A stretch of DNA of 64,000 bases from JBBAAS01 sp041658125 (GCA_041658125.1 JBBAAS010000001.1:44457-108456), one strand, 5' to 3'. Counted from the first letter of the stretch, positions 1-9,305 are shown. Notes: generated by a model not told the origin, from the sequence alone. Program-made: numbers and translations.

Positions 1-1
1 A

Positions 2-97
2 AGGGGTACCTTGGGTCGAGGTGGGATGAAGAGGTTAAAATCATTAATGGGAGCGGCTAAATATCTGATGTCTAAACCGAACCTGGAGGGTTTATAA
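2..97 (+). CDS. 3' end of an unrecognised CDS, cut by the window edge
   Basis: Frame 2 is open from the window edge to a TAA at 95-97 and would encode about 31 residues ending in KYLMSKPNLEGL, a basic tail of the kind seen at the ends of envelope enzymes. The next gene starts 12 bases later, which fits an operon. Frame 1 is also open up to a TAA at 58-60, so the choice of frame is a judgement based on composition. No family can be named. Confidence 0.35.
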   Translation, partial: RGTLGRGGMKRLKSLMGAAKYLMSKPNLEGL

Positions 98-109
98 CCG
101 TAAGTTTAT

Positions 110-2014
110 ATGAATTTAGGTATTTATTTAGTTCCAATTGTATTTTTTTTGAAGCTTGGTTTAGTTGCGTTGGTATTTAGCCTTCCTTTAATTATTGATA
201 GATTAAAGAAAAATCTTTCCGTAGACTTAATCTTAGTTTATTTATTTGGTCAAGCAAATTTAATATTATCGATTTTTATATACAATAGTATTAATTATTT
301 TTGGGATATCAGAAAAATAAGCATTGTTGTTTTTTCTATTGTAGTTTTGGTTGTGGAGTCAATACTTGTGTTTATTCTTAATAAGAAAGAGTATCTTGCC
401 GAGAAAAAAAGGTTTGTTTTTGGAGATAATTGGAAGTGGTTTATCATCATTTTTATGATAGTTACAATTTTTTATGGATGGATAAATTCTTTATATTTTG
501 ACCGGCAAGAGAATAAAATATTTAATCCAGGGTATGGGATAAACCATGATTATATTGTTGTTTTGGGAACGTCAAAGGCGTTTTTTAAATATACTAAGGA
601 TAGTAGCCTTTTGATAAGGGATTTGTATTATCATTGTTATGAAGCGGGTTATCCGTGTGGCGGAACACATATAAGTGCTTATTTCTCAGATTTATTTAAA
701 ACAGATGTTTACCTTGTTTACCAACGGATTCTAACTTGGTTGTCTGTGTCGACAATATTTGTGATTAATTATTTTCTTGTGAAATTTTTTCGGAAGGGAA
801 ATTTACTTTCCAATATAGTATTAATTTTGGTCTCAGTTGCCAGCGTATTTAATTTTTTGTCAATGAGTTTCATAGATGCATCAGTTTTTGGTTCCACTGC
901 AGTAATACCCTTTTTATTTTTATCCATATTTCTGACATTACAGTATATTAAAGAAAAGAAAAATATATACCTATTGCTAATTTTTATAGTTTTGGTAGAC
1001 ATGGTTTATATTTATACCTATTTTGGTGGTATTTATTATTTATTATTTTTGGCGACGGCTCTCATAATTTATCGGAGAAAATTTTGGGAAGGCTGGAAAA
1101 TGGTGAAAATAATTGCTTTACTTTTAATAGCATTTATTTTACCTCTAAATCTGCTTCCAGCAATAAAATTTTTAACAAAACAAGTTGAGTCTCCAGTGAA
1201 GGAGGTAAGCTTGTTTAAAGGGATGAATGGTAATATGGCCGGTTTTAATAATCCGATGACTGCTTTTTCAATATGGACATCAAACGCAGATTATAGGTTC
1301 TATGAAGCAAATTATTATAATACATGGTTGTTTTTTACATTAATGGCACCGATTATCTTTTTTTTGTTGGTCTCAGAAAAAGATAAAATTATGCTTAATA
1401 AAGAAATATTAGTGATCGCATTACCTTTTGCGATAATGATTGGAGTTGGTTTTTGGATAACCAAGTCTTCTTATCAAAGTGGGAAGGCTTTACATTGGTG
1501 GTCTGATATCTGGCCTTTAATTTTTTATTTATTGCTTTATAAATCACTTTTAGATAAAAGGATTGTAATAAGATTATTAGTATTTTCATACTGTTTGATA
1601 TTTTTTTACTACTCTTTTAAGAGTGCTGTTTTTGCTAGTTCATATTTTGGTAAACCGATTGTGAAGAGTAATTATGAACTTATGAATTTGGAGCCTGAAT
1701 TATGTAAAGATGACAGTAAACTTTTATTTTTAGGTAGAGATGAGATGTCTAAATATTTTTTAGATACCTGTAAAAACATAACTTTTTATTATGACAGGTT
1801 TGATAATAATGCCGCTTTCTGGGAGATTATAGCATTAAATAAACTTATTAGTTTGGATCAGAAATGTGAAAATAATAGTTTGAGTTTAACGAAGATTGAT
1901 TATAGTAGTTATAATGAAGTGTTAGTTGATAAGTGTTTTAAATTTAATAATCCATCGTATGTAATTGAAAAAGAATATGAAAACTACAACTTATGGAAAC
2001 TTAAAAGCTTATGA
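110..2014 (+). CDS. Polytopic membrane protein, possible GT-C-type glycosyltransferase
   Basis: The 634-residue protein has about ten or more hydrophobic segments spread over the first 510 residues, then a hydrophilic tail of about 125 residues holding four cysteines that could form disulfides outside the cell. A first large loop carries GINHDYIVV and a Cys/Gly-rich stretch (YPCGGTHISAYF). This recalls the acidic first external loop of GT-C enzymes and the HD-containing loop of the protein at 41849-43555. I do not recognise a defined family, so the role is inferred from topology and neighbours. Its stop overlaps the start of the next gene (ATGA), so the two are translationally coupled. A GGAGG sits about 19 bases before the ATG, which is farther than usual. 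Confidence 0.7.
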   Translation: MNLGIYLVPIVFFLKLGLVALVFSLPLIIDRLKKNLSVDLILVYLFGQANLILSIFIYNSINYFWDIRKISIVVFSIVVLVVESILVFILNKKEYLAEKKRFVFGDNWKWFIIIFMIVTIFYGWINSLYFDRQENKIFNPGYGINHDYIVVLGTSKAFFKYTKDSSLLIRDLYYHCYEAGYPCGGTHISAYFSDLFKTDVYLVYQRILTWLSVSTIFVINYFLVKFFRKGNLLSNIVLILVSVASVFNFLSMSFIDASVFGSTAVIPFLFLSIFLTLQYIKEKKNIYLLLIFIVLVDMVYIYTYFGGIYYLLFLATALIIYRRKFWEGWKMVKIIALLLIAFILPLNLLPAIKFLTKQVESPVKEVSLFKGMNGNMAGFNNPMTAFSIWTSNADYRFYEANYYNTWLFFTLMAPIIFFLLVSEKDKIMLNKEILVIALPFAIMIGVGFWITKSSYQSGKALHWWSDIWPLIFYLLLYKSLLDKRIVIRLLVFSYCLIFFYYSFKSAVFASSYFGKPIVKSNYELMNLEPELCKDDSKLLFLGRDEMSKYFLDTCKNITFYYDRFDNNAAFWEIIALNKLISLDQKCENNSLSLTKIDYSSYNEVLVDKCFKFNNPSYVIEKEYENYNLWKLKSL

Positions 2015-2814
2015 TTTCAATACCATTTCTTTCTAAGAAAGCCAGTATTCCTTTTCCCCCTTTGGGTATGAGGGAGCTAGTTGGACCAATCAATACCAGC
2101 GATTTTGATAACCCTGAAGGGAAATTAATCTACCCTTATTTTAAAGCGAAAGATTATAAAAAAGTTTTTGATTTTGGGTGTGGTTGCGGGCGGTTGGCTA
2201 GGCAATTACTTATGCAAGAGCCTGTTCCTAATAAATATACGGGAATTGATCTCCATCTAGGGATGATCAATTGGTGTATCACTAACTTGTCACCCTGTAA
2301 TAAAAATTTTAAATTTATCCATTACGATGTTTATTATAAAGCCTTTAACCCTACCGGCTCATCAAAATTGTTACCTTTTCCGGTTGAACACAATCAATAT
2401 ACTCTAGCTCTTGCGCACTCTGTTTTTACTCATCTGATTGAAAAGGAAGTCGACTTTTATTTAACAGAAATTACTAATGTCTTATGTGACCATGGGGTCT
2501 TTTTTGCCAGTTGGTTTCTTTTTGAAAAAAAATATTTTCCGATGATGCAGGAATTTCAAAATTCTCTTTATATTAACCTAGATGATCCTACTAACGCTGT
2601 TATTTATGACAAAAATTGGCTTTTAGATATCTATTCTAAACACGGTTTATCTATCGAGATTATTAAACCTCCCGGTGCTCGAGGTTTCCAATGGGTTGTT
2701 GTTGCCCGTAAGATTAATAGAAAACACCAGACGATTTTCCCTCAAGACGATGCCCCTATCGGTATAGTCCGAGCGTCATTACTTAAAAAAGAACCCTACA
2801 AAATTGGTTTATAG
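2011..2814 (+). CDS. Class I SAM-dependent methyltransferase
   Basis: The protein has 267 residues. A Rossmann-type SAM-binding motif, FDFGCGCGRLARQL, lies at about residues 53-66, followed by the acidic strand-2 residue in YTGID (Asp80). A later segment, LALAHSVFTHLIEKEVDFYL, matches the post-II region of methyltransferases of the Methyltransf_11/25 type. The substrate is not shown by the sequence. The 4-base overlap with the upstream membrane protein suggests they act together, perhaps on an envelope glycan or lipid. The gene converges on the minus-strand operon with a 36-base gap in which I see no convincing terminator. Confidence 0.8.
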   Translation: MISIPFLSKKASIPFPPLGMRELVGPINTSDFDNPEGKLIYPYFKAKDYKKVFDFGCGCGRLARQLLMQEPVPNKYTGIDLHLGMINWCITNLSPCNKNFKFIHYDVYYKAFNPTGSSKLLPFPVEHNQYTLALAHSVFTHLIEKEVDFYLTEITNVLCDHGVFFASWFLFEKKYFPMMQEFQNSLYINLDDPTNAVIYDKNWLLDIYSKHGLSIEIIKPPGARGFQWVVVARKINRKHQTIFPQDDAPIGIVRASLLKKEPYKIGL

Positions 2815-2850
2815 AGAATATTTTTATCGGTTCCTTAATAAATCCATTTA

Positions 2851-5580
2851 TCAGAAAAGTTTGTTGATAATATCAAGCCGTTGTTTGATAAGGTTGCCAA
2901 TTCTTTCTGGGGAGAAATAAGCAGTAACTTCTTCTTTACTTCGTTTGAGAATAGTATTTAGTTCGGGAGTAGGAAGGTGATAAATTTTATCCATTAGGAA
3001 AGAAGCGTGATCTACGTCCGGATCAGCCCAGGTGGTTCCAGCGGGATATGGTCCAATGTCTTTAGTGAGTATGTATGGAACATGATTAACAAGAAATGTA
3101 TTTGAATTAGTTTCAAAATCGGTATTACCACTAAAATTAGTAACAATAACAGGTTTACCCATCATGTGGGCGTTGATTAAAGGAATTCCCAATCCTTCGG
3201 CTCGATGTAAACTGATATAACAATCACAACTTTTCATAAGTGAAATCATTTCTTTTGAGGAGATATAACTGTCAATTAAGTGAATTTGACTATTATCACC
3301 AATTTCATTTTTAATTTTGTTAAATATTTCGCTGGTCGCCAACTTCGTTGTTTTAATTAGTAATTGGGTGTGTTTATTATTTACGGAAAATTGTTTGAAA
3401 GCTTTAATAAGAGCAAAAGGATTTTTTCTTTGCCAAAACGAAGCGGAGTCAAAAATGTTTAAAAAAATAAAGTCCTGGGGGGAAGTTTTTATTTTATATT
3501 TGGCAAAGTCGAATCTGGGGATAGTTGAAGTTAACGGAAGGGTAAATGAAGGTGGTATACAGATAACCGGTTTAGGAGATTTTAGACTTATGGCTTTTTG
3601 GACGTATGACGTGGCTGTCCAGATTTCATTTACTGGTTCAAAGTTGGGAGAGTAAAGGTCGGGAAAGATATCTGATTCCCAGTACCAATAGCCTATATTG
3701 TATTTAAATTTAATATATTTAGTATGGAGTTGATTCTCGACAACGGATTTTATTTGATCAGCATTTACACAAATAAGATTTATGGGATGGTTTGATTTGT
3801 TGGTAAATTGGTTTTTTAAAGTCTTATTATCTCTTCTAAGCCATGGTTGTTCAATATTATTGAGATTTATGGGTATTTGGGACGATTCAAGAGCTTTTAT
3901 GATGCCTCTGGCTGATTCCCCTACTCCGCTTTCGGTATCTAAATAACCTGAAATGTTACAACCAAGATTGCTGACCAGAGGAAATTGTTTTGAAGGCTTG
4001 TTGTTTTTGTAAAGTGAACGAAAAATTTTAGTTTTGGAGAGATACTTATCTAAATAAAGAAACTTAAGAGAAAGAGTAGCTAAGTATAAATAGTAAGGTA
4101 GTATAGGGTTAAATAATAATTTACCGTGCTTGTAGTAAAATTCTTGACTTTTAAAAAGTCTGATGAGTAATAGATTACGAGAAGCATTGTAATTATTTAA
4201 ATCTTTTAGGTTTTTATTATAACCGTTGGTATCGGGATTGCGATGGAGAATAATTTTGTAACTATTAACAACAAAGTCCGAATTGTTTTTATTCCTTTTA
4301 TCGGCTTCAAGGGCAAAAATAGTTTGGATGGTCGGGATGGGAATATTTTTATTAAAAAAAGTCTTAAGCGGACCATTATGAAGTTTATTTTGGTTGTTAA
4401 TAAAATTCTCCGGTGTATTATAAATTGATTTACCATAACTTAGCGACCAATTTATATAGGAGTTTAGAAGTTGAAGATTATAAGGTTGTTCCAAAGGGAA
4501 CTCTTTATGGATTTCGCTAATGGATTCATTTAATAATAAAAAGTAATTGAGTACTTTTGTATTATCGGGAACAAGGACAATTTTGGAAAGGCAAGCAAAA
4601 AATGAATTTTTTGATTTCGTATCAAAAAGGCTAGAAAATTTATCGTTCCCTGTTGAAATAATATGGCGATAAATATCTTTTATTTGAGAGGTAATTTCGA
4701 CACCATTATCAAAACATTGATAGGGGTAATGGTAGTTTTTTATTTCCGGATGAAGATTATTATAGTATGTAATTTGTTTGGCATAGTCCTGGAAAAGTTT
4801 ATTATAAGGGCCAATATTATCCAAAGTAAAACGGTCTTGGTGTTTAGATAAAATACTTTTTTCGGGAACAAAACCGCTGAAGTGAAAGAAATAAATATCA
4901 TTCGGTGAAATTGTTCTGATATATTCATGAAGGTTCCAATAGGCAGTGTCGTATCCTTTATCCCTCAAAATATAAGTGTTAAGGAAACTTGGAGCAAAAT
5001 CCATCCATTTTTGGTCGGTAAACATAAAATTATCGATATCGGAATAGGCATAGTTTTTTAGTTTATCGGCCCACCACTTTAGGAAAGTAGAAACACTAGT
5101 AGAGTTTCTAAAAGCGGCAAATCCGAGATTGTAATAGCCACAACCCATGAAGTCCCATTCATTTGGTCTTTTTTTGTCGTTAGTAGGTTTTGTTCGATGG
5201 GGAATAATTACACATTCATGATTGTCTAGCTCTTCTAAAATTTTATCGATCTTCTTATAGAAGCAAATATCCGGATCAATGTATAAAACTTTTTGAGCAT
5301 CATATTTTTTAAACAACCAACTAAATATGAAGGGTTTAACCGCAGTGGCTAGTTCCATGAGGCTATATTTAAAACACAGTTCTTTGAAATCACTTATGTT
5401 GTCGACTTTAGAGATTGGTACAGCTTGATAATTAGGTGATGTTATACAGTCGTCATCAATAAAAAAAACTAAAAATTTGTGATCCGGATGGTATTTTTTA
5501 TAGCTTTTTGCCAATATTTCGGCTTGAGGATAATAATTCCTGGCGATGATGGTAAAAGCTAATATTTTTGATTTGTTCAT
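2851..5580 (-). CDS. Bifunctional glycosyltransferase: GT-A domain, DUF4214-like segment, GT4 domain
   Basis: The protein has 909 residues in three parts. Residues 1-300 resemble GT8-like GT-A enzymes, with a nucleotide-sugar/metal motif YIDPDICF (Asp102, Asp104) and an acceptor-side CGYYNLGFAAF. Residues about 433-487 look like a DUF4214 module (ILHRNPDTNGYNKNL), a short domain common in bacterial surface and glycan proteins. Residues about 541-905 are a GT-B fold of the GT4 type: GVGESARG near its start and HRAEGLGIPLINAHMMGKP (792-810) as the sugar-nucleotide binding EX7E region. It probably adds two sugars in sequence to one acceptor in the cytoplasm. It is the last gene of the ABC-exporter operon and overlaps the FkbM gene by 4 bases. 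The acceptor is unknown. Confidence 0.85.
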   Translation of the reverse strand: MNKSKILAFTIIARNYYPQAEILAKSYKKYHPDHKFLVFFIDDDCITSPNYQAVPISKVDNISDFKELCFKYSLMELATAVKPFIFSWLFKKYDAQKVLYIDPDICFYKKIDKILEELDNHECVIIPHRTKPTNDKKRPNEWDFMGCGYYNLGFAAFRNSTSVSTFLKWWADKLKNYAYSDIDNFMFTDQKWMDFAPSFLNTYILRDKGYDTAYWNLHEYIRTISPNDIYFFHFSGFVPEKSILSKHQDRFTLDNIGPYNKLFQDYAKQITYYNNLHPEIKNYHYPYQCFDNGVEITSQIKDIYRHIISTGNDKFSSLFDTKSKNSFFACLSKIVLVPDNTKVLNYFLLLNESISEIHKEFPLEQPYNLQLLNSYINWSLSYGKSIYNTPENFINNQNKLHNGPLKTFFNKNIPIPTIQTIFALEADKRNKNNSDFVVNSYKIILHRNPDTNGYNKNLKDLNNYNASRNLLLIRLFKSQEFYYKHGKLLFNPILPYYLYLATLSLKFLYLDKYLSKTKIFRSLYKNNKPSKQFPLVSNLGCNISGYLDTESGVGESARGIIKALESSQIPINLNNIEQPWLRRDNKTLKNQFTNKSNHPINLICVNADQIKSVVENQLHTKYIKFKYNIGYWYWESDIFPDLYSPNFEPVNEIWTATSYVQKAISLKSPKPVICIPPSFTLPLTSTIPRFDFAKYKIKTSPQDFIFLNIFDSASFWQRKNPFALIKAFKQFSVNNKHTQLLIKTTKLATSEIFNKIKNEIGDNSQIHLIDSYISSKEMISLMKSCDCYISLHRAEGLGIPLINAHMMGKPVIVTNFSGNTDFETNSNTFLVNHVPYILTKDIGPYPAGTTWADPDVDHASFLMDKIYHLPTPELNTILKRSKEEVTAYFSPERIGNLIKQRLDIINKLF

Positions 5581-6599
5581 TTTTTATTTTTCACTTCTTC
5601 GTTTATGAGAGGAGTTGAAATAATTGGGATGGGTAAAGGGTTTTTGCTTATTAATTCGGAATGTGCTTGGGAAAGTATATGGAATTCTTTTTGAGTCTTT
5701 TTAAGTTCATTTTCAATTAAAGAGTATTGACCGGAAAAAGTTTGATGTAGCTGTTTTTCTTTTTTTTGAAATTCTAAAGACAGTTGATGATATTGGTCGG
5801 AAAATGTCTGATGTAGCTGTTTTTCTTTTTTTTGAAATTCTAAAAATTGTTGATGGTATTGATAGAGTATGAAGTTATCGCAAACATTGGCTGGTTTATC
5901 AAGATACTTTTTAAGACTTTTATATTTAATGTCTAGGTAAAATAGATTAAGACCATCATCAAGAACTTTAAGATAGTTGTTTCTTGACATAAGTAAATGG
6001 CATTTTTGTGGGTGGTTTGTTTCTATTATAATTACTTTTGGCCTGTATTTTAGCCAATTGTTACTTTTTAATACTTGTTCTTCCAAACCTTCAACATCAA
6101 CTTTTAAAAAGTCAATTACCTTTGGGAGTGTTAAATGGTCTAAAATATTTTCCAAAGTATCGATTTTTACTTTGATATTTTTAAATTTGACTCCATGGGA
6201 TTTGTGTTTTAAATATAATTGATGCGAAAATGTTGACCACTCTTTTACTGTCAGACAATTGTAGAAGATTGAAGTTTTTGGTTTTTGACCAATTCCTATA
6301 TTTAAATTAATATCGTCTTTTCGGACATTGTTAAGTTTTTGAAAAAAAACGGGATTGGGTTCGATATTAATTCCTTTCCAACCTCTCTGGTGAAAGAGGT
6401 GGGTGACTGAATTAATTACTGGATCAGCAGCTCCGATATCGATAAAAAAACCGGAACTGTTTTGGAAAAAAGCCCGATTGAGAACTATATCTTCGCCATT
6501 TTGAGCGTAAGAAATTATCTGTTTTGTTGATCGATTAAAATTATGAAGGTATTCATCATCTTGATTTTTATTTATATTACGGGGATATTTTGAAGACAT
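5577..6599 (-). CDS. FkbM-family methyltransferase with coiled-coil tail
   Basis: Residues 30-240 match the FkbM methyltransferase family: YAQNGEDIVLNRAF at about 31-44, the SAM-binding FFIDIGAADP at 51-60, the acidic GINIEP at 76-81, and VIDFLKVDVEGLEEQVL at about 161-177. FkbM enzymes O-methylate sugars, often at chain ends in exported glycans. Residues 248-315 are an added heptad-rich coiled coil made of two nearly identical 22-residue units. A tail of this kind on a chain-capping enzyme recalls the coiled-coil length rulers of O-antigen terminators such as WbdD, but that is only an analogy. Overlaps the next gene by 4 bases. Confidence 0.85.
   Translation of the reverse strand: MSSKYPRNINKNQDDEYLHNFNRSTKQIISYAQNGEDIVLNRAFFQNSSGFFIDIGAADPVINSVTHLFHQRGWKGINIEPNPVFFQKLNNVRKDDINLNIGIGQKPKTSIFYNCLTVKEWSTFSHQLYLKHKSHGVKFKNIKVKIDTLENILDHLTLPKVIDFLKVDVEGLEEQVLKSNNWLKYRPKVIIIETNHPQKCHLLMSRNNYLKVLDDGLNLFYLDIKYKSLKKYLDKPANVCDNFILYQYHQQFLEFQKKEKQLHQTFSDQYHQLSLEFQKKEKQLHQTFSGQYSLIENELKKTQKEFHILSQAHSELISKNPLPIPIISTPLINEEVKNKK
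5727..5858 (-). repeat. Tandem duplication, 66-bp unit x2, in the coiled coil of the FkbM gene
   Basis: Two in-frame 66-base units encode YHQQFLEFQKKEKQLHQTFS plus DQ, and YHQLSLEFQKKEKQLHQTFS plus GQ. Residues 7-20 of the unit are identical in both copies and most bases are conserved. The duplication looks recent and adds whole turns of coiled coil without breaking the frame. Confidence 0.85.
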
Positions 6600-6603
6600 A
6601 AAA

Positions 6604-7773
6604 TTATTTTATTAAAAGATTTAATTGAGAAGAAAACGTATCATAATTGATGGAACTGAAGATAGTATACTGTTTGAGTATGTTTTTTACAAAGAATTTT
6701 TTAAATAGATGTTGATCAATTTGTTTGTCAAACGAAGGGATAGTGGGTGAAAGGTCATAAAATGCGGAGGATTGGTTGACAATGATGGGGGTACCGTAGT
6801 AAATTGCTTCAAAGTTAACGATTCCCAAACTTTCTTCAATTGAAGGGTTAATAAAGATATCGATTTGGGAATAAATTTTGGCTTTATCGGATTCGGGGAA
6901 ATTATAAATAATTTTTAGTTTGTTGGATTTTAAATAGGATTCGAAGTATTTTTCAATTTCGGACGAACTGCTGGTTTTGGCGCCAGCAAAAAGAACTTGG
7001 TAGCCGGCATCGAGAAGATCTTTAAAGATATAAAGATTTTTTCTCGGGCAAATTTGGCCGACATAACCGATAATGGGTTTAGAAAAATTATATTTTCTTT
7101 TGGTGTTTATTTTGGCTTGTTTTTGTACTTGGTTAATGGTAAACGGACAATAGGTATTGATTATAGTTTTTGACTCTATTATTTGATAATTTTTTATAAT
7201 TTGTTGTTTTTCGAAATTTGTCAGAAAAATAATTTTGGAGGCATAGTCAAAAGCTTTTTGAAAAAAGGGAGAGTGATTGTAGTAAGAAACGTTGTGATAG
7301 GCAGGCAGAACAATGAGAGGTTTTTGATATTTTTTGGCAAAAACGTAGGCGTCGTAGATGGACTTGGTAGGCATACCAAAACCCATGATGATGTCTGATT
7401 TTTTGATAATGTCGATATCTTGTGGGGTATATTGAAGTATCGGGCCGAAAAAGAATGGAGAGAAAATACCGAACTTGGTGACAAAACGGTGAAGAAATTT
7501 GTTAGCAAACCTTTGGGTTTGACGGTGAAGCGAAAGACGATGGATGTGTGAGAGCTTTAGCGCGTTGGGGCCGGAGCGCGTTTCGGTGTTGGAGTCAATA
7601 TAGTTGGAGAAAGTTTTGTAGCTATCCAAAGTTAAACCTTGGCCGGTGAAAACATGAACGGTAAATTTTTGATCAAGAATTTTTTTGATTTCACCGACGA
7701 GATATTCGACACCGCCTTTGGCCGGGGGAAAACAATGGACAAAAATGGAGATAACGGGCTTAGGGGTGGTCAT
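6604..7773 (-). CDS. GT4-family glycosyltransferase
   Basis: A GT-B fold enzyme of about 389 residues. The N-terminal acceptor domain opens with VISIFVHCFPPAKGGVEYLV, the usual GT4 glycine-rich start. The C-terminal domain has IGYVGQICPRKN and the donor-binding EX7E region EESLGIVNFEAIYYGTP. It should transfer a nucleotide-activated sugar to a lipid-linked or secreted glycan on the cytoplasmic face. I place the start at ATG 7773 rather than the in-frame TTG at 7809. This gives a canonical N-terminus and cuts the overlap with the upstream ABC gene from 50 to 14 bases. It sits directly after the exporter genes, so it probably builds the exported polymer. Confidence 0.85.
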   Translation of the reverse strand: MTTPKPVISIFVHCFPPAKGGVEYLVGEIKKILDQKFTVHVFTGQGLTLDSYKTFSNYIDSNTETRSGPNALKLSHIHRLSLHRQTQRFANKFLHRFVTKFGIFSPFFFGPILQYTPQDIDIIKKSDIIMGFGMPTKSIYDAYVFAKKYQKPLIVLPAYHNVSYYNHSPFFQKAFDYASKIIFLTNFEKQQIIKNYQIIESKTIINTYCPFTINQVQKQAKINTKRKYNFSKPIIGYVGQICPRKNLYIFKDLLDAGYQVLFAGAKTSSSSEIEKYFESYLKSNKLKIIYNFPESDKAKIYSQIDIFINPSIEESLGIVNFEAIYYGTPIIVNQSSAFYDLSPTIPSFDKQIDQHLFKKFFVKNILKQYTIFSSINYDTFSSQLNLLIK

Positions 7774-8491
7774 TAAGATATTGCTGACAGATTTCTTTTG
7801 ACGGGCCAAAATTAATTAAGTTTGAATGTTTCAGATAAATAGCCCTAGGGCAGAATAACTCAACTTGGGGCATGGAGTGGGAAACAAAAAGAATAGTGAC
7901 GCCAGATTTTTTAAATTCTTCCATTTTGGTAAAACATTTGGCTTGAAATTCGGTGTCGCCGACGGCCAGGATTTCGTCAACAATAAGAATTTCCGGATCG
8001 ACGTGGACAGCGATGCTAAAAGCCAAACGCATATACATGCCGGAAGAGTAATGCTTGATAGGCTGATCGATAAACTCCTGTAATTCGGAAAAATCGACAA
8101 TACTTTTAAAATATTGTTCAATTTGTTTACGTTTTAAGCCTAATATGGCGCCATTGAGAAAAATATTCTCCCGGCCGGTGAGTTCGGGGTGCATGCCGGC
8201 GCCAAGTTCAATGAGGGGGGATACTTTACCGCTGACAGTGACTTTGCCTTTGGTGGGTGACATAACGCCGGCAATAAGCTTAAGAATAGTAGATTTGCCG
8301 GAACCATTGGGGCCGATGATACCGATAGTCTCTCCCCTATCGATGGTGAAGTTAATGTCGTTAAGAGCGGTGAATTTTTGACGGGTTTGCTCGCCGCGAA
8401 TCAGAGCCGGGATAAATTCCTTGAAGGTTTTTTGACTTTGAAGGTCAAAATCTTTGGTGACATGGGAAAATTTAATAATAGGTTCGTTCAT
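7760..8491 (-). CDS. ABC-2 exporter ATPase, polysaccharide/teichoic acid type (Wzt/TagH-like)
   Basis: A 243-residue nucleotide-binding subunit. Walker A is GPNGSGKST (60-68), the signature is YSSGM (148-152, as in the polysaccharide exporter subfamily rather than LSGGQ), Walker B is ILIVDE (168-173) and the switch His is in SHSM (205). About 30 residues precede the ABC core (FIPALIRGEQ), typical of Wzt/TagH proteins. It lacks the C-terminal carbohydrate-binding domain of long Wzt proteins, so it resembles exporters that do not read a chain-end modification. It lies 2 bases after the permease gene and the two products should form the transporter. Confidence 0.92.
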   Translation of the reverse strand: MNEPIIKFSHVTKDFDLQSQKTFKEFIPALIRGEQTRQKFTALNDINFTIDRGETIGIIGPNGSGKSTILKLIAGVMSPTKGKVTVSGKVSPLIELGAGMHPELTGRENIFLNGAILGLKRKQIEQYFKSIVDFSELQEFIDQPIKHYSSGMYMRLAFSIAVHVDPEILIVDEILAVGDTEFQAKCFTKMEEFKKSGVTILFVSHSMPQVELFCPRAIYLKHSNLINFGPSKEICQQYLNDHP

Positions 8492-8493
8492 AG

Positions 8494-9294
8494 TTAAATG
8501 TTGTCGGCGAAGATTTTTTCGCGGGATTTAAAATAGGCAAGACCGACTAAAAGGGTGGCAAAAGAAAGTAGAAGGGCAATCAGAAGGCTACTATATTTAG
8601 GCTCCCCTCCCCCGAGGATAACTTGACGGTAGGCGTTGACAATAACGGCGATGGGATTTAGCTGAAATAATATACGAAAACGGTCGGGGACAATGTCAGC
8701 GGGATAGATAATGGGCGTAAGATACATCCAGAGCGTCAGGATTAGCCCCAGGAGATATTGAATGTCGCGGTAGAGGAGATTGGCGGCGGCGAAGAACAGA
8801 GAAAGGCCGAGAGTAAAAATTTGTTGAATAAAAAAGATGGGAATAACCCAAAGAATATTAAGGGTAATGGGGATTTGATAAATGATCAGATAGACAATGA
8901 GGATAGAGGTGGCAAAGAAAAAATCGATTATTTTGGCGATAATAGTGGAGATTACCAAAATGGTGCGGGGAAAATAAATTTTGGTAATAAGAGACGACGA
9001 GCCAACAAGCGAATTGCAGGCGGAACCAAGCGAATTGCTAAAAAGAGTCCAAGGCAAAAGAGCGGTGAAAAGAAAAATGGAATATGGAATATTGGAAGCA
9101 GAATTGGTGGGGATACGGAGAATCAGGGAAAAGGCAAAACTCATAACTAACATTTGGGCAAGTGGACTAAGAATAACCCAAAAATAGCCTAAAATTGATT
9201 GTTTGTAGCGGGCCTTGATCTCACGACTGGTCATTTGCCAAAGGAGTTCCCGATGGGCAATGATGGCTTTGATTTCTGAAATAAGCAGGAGCAT
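8494..9294 (-). CDS. ABC-2 exporter permease, polysaccharide type (Wzm/TagG-like)
   Basis: A 266-residue membrane protein with about six transmembrane segments. The N-terminal amphipathic part LLWQMTSREIKARYKQSILG and the following YFWVILSPLAQMLVMSFAFS are characteristic of ABC2_membrane polysaccharide permeases. PNRFRIL-like loops (VPDRFRILFQLNPIAVIVNAYRQ) near residue 210 are also family-typical. It moves a lipid-linked glycan across the cytoplasmic membrane together with the ATPase encoded next. It is the first gene of the 9294-2851 operon and has a TATAAT box only 5 bases before its ATG. Confidence 0.92.
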   Translation of the reverse strand: MLLLISEIKAIIAHRELLWQMTSREIKARYKQSILGYFWVILSPLAQMLVMSFAFSLILRIPTNSASNIPYSIFLFTALLPWTLFSNSLGSACNSLVGSSSLITKIYFPRTILVISTIIAKIIDFFFATSILIVYLIIYQIPITLNILWVIPIFFIQQIFTLGLSLFFAAANLLYRDIQYLLGLILTLWMYLTPIIYPADIVPDRFRILFQLNPIAVIVNAYRQVILGGGEPKYSSLLIALLLSFATLLVGLAYFKSREKIFADNI

Positions 9295-9299
9295 AAGTG

Positions 9300-9305
9300 A
9301 TTATA
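9300..9305 (-). promoter_or_regulatory. -10 box of the ABC-exporter operon, probably leaderless
   Basis: TATAAT on the minus strand ends 5 bases before the ATG at 9294, so transcription would start at or next to the start codon. I see no clear -35 box. The only other signals here belong to the divergent plus-strand gene. Confidence 0.5.

Noticed and set aside
110..2014. Possible STT3/PglB oligosaccharyltransferase
   Set aside because: The length and topology are tempting, but there is no WWDYG-type motif and no paired DxD pattern in the first loop.
2846..2873. Possible terminator hairpin TTATCA...TGATAA between the convergent genes at 2814 and 2851
   Set aside because: The stem is only six A/T-rich pairs, lies partly inside the minus-strand gene and has no following T-run on either strand.
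8758..9150. Long plus-strand open frame opposite the ABC permease gene
   Set aside because: Its product is a low-complexity Gly/Lys/Asn string, and the minus strand encodes a textbook ABC-2 permease over the same bases.
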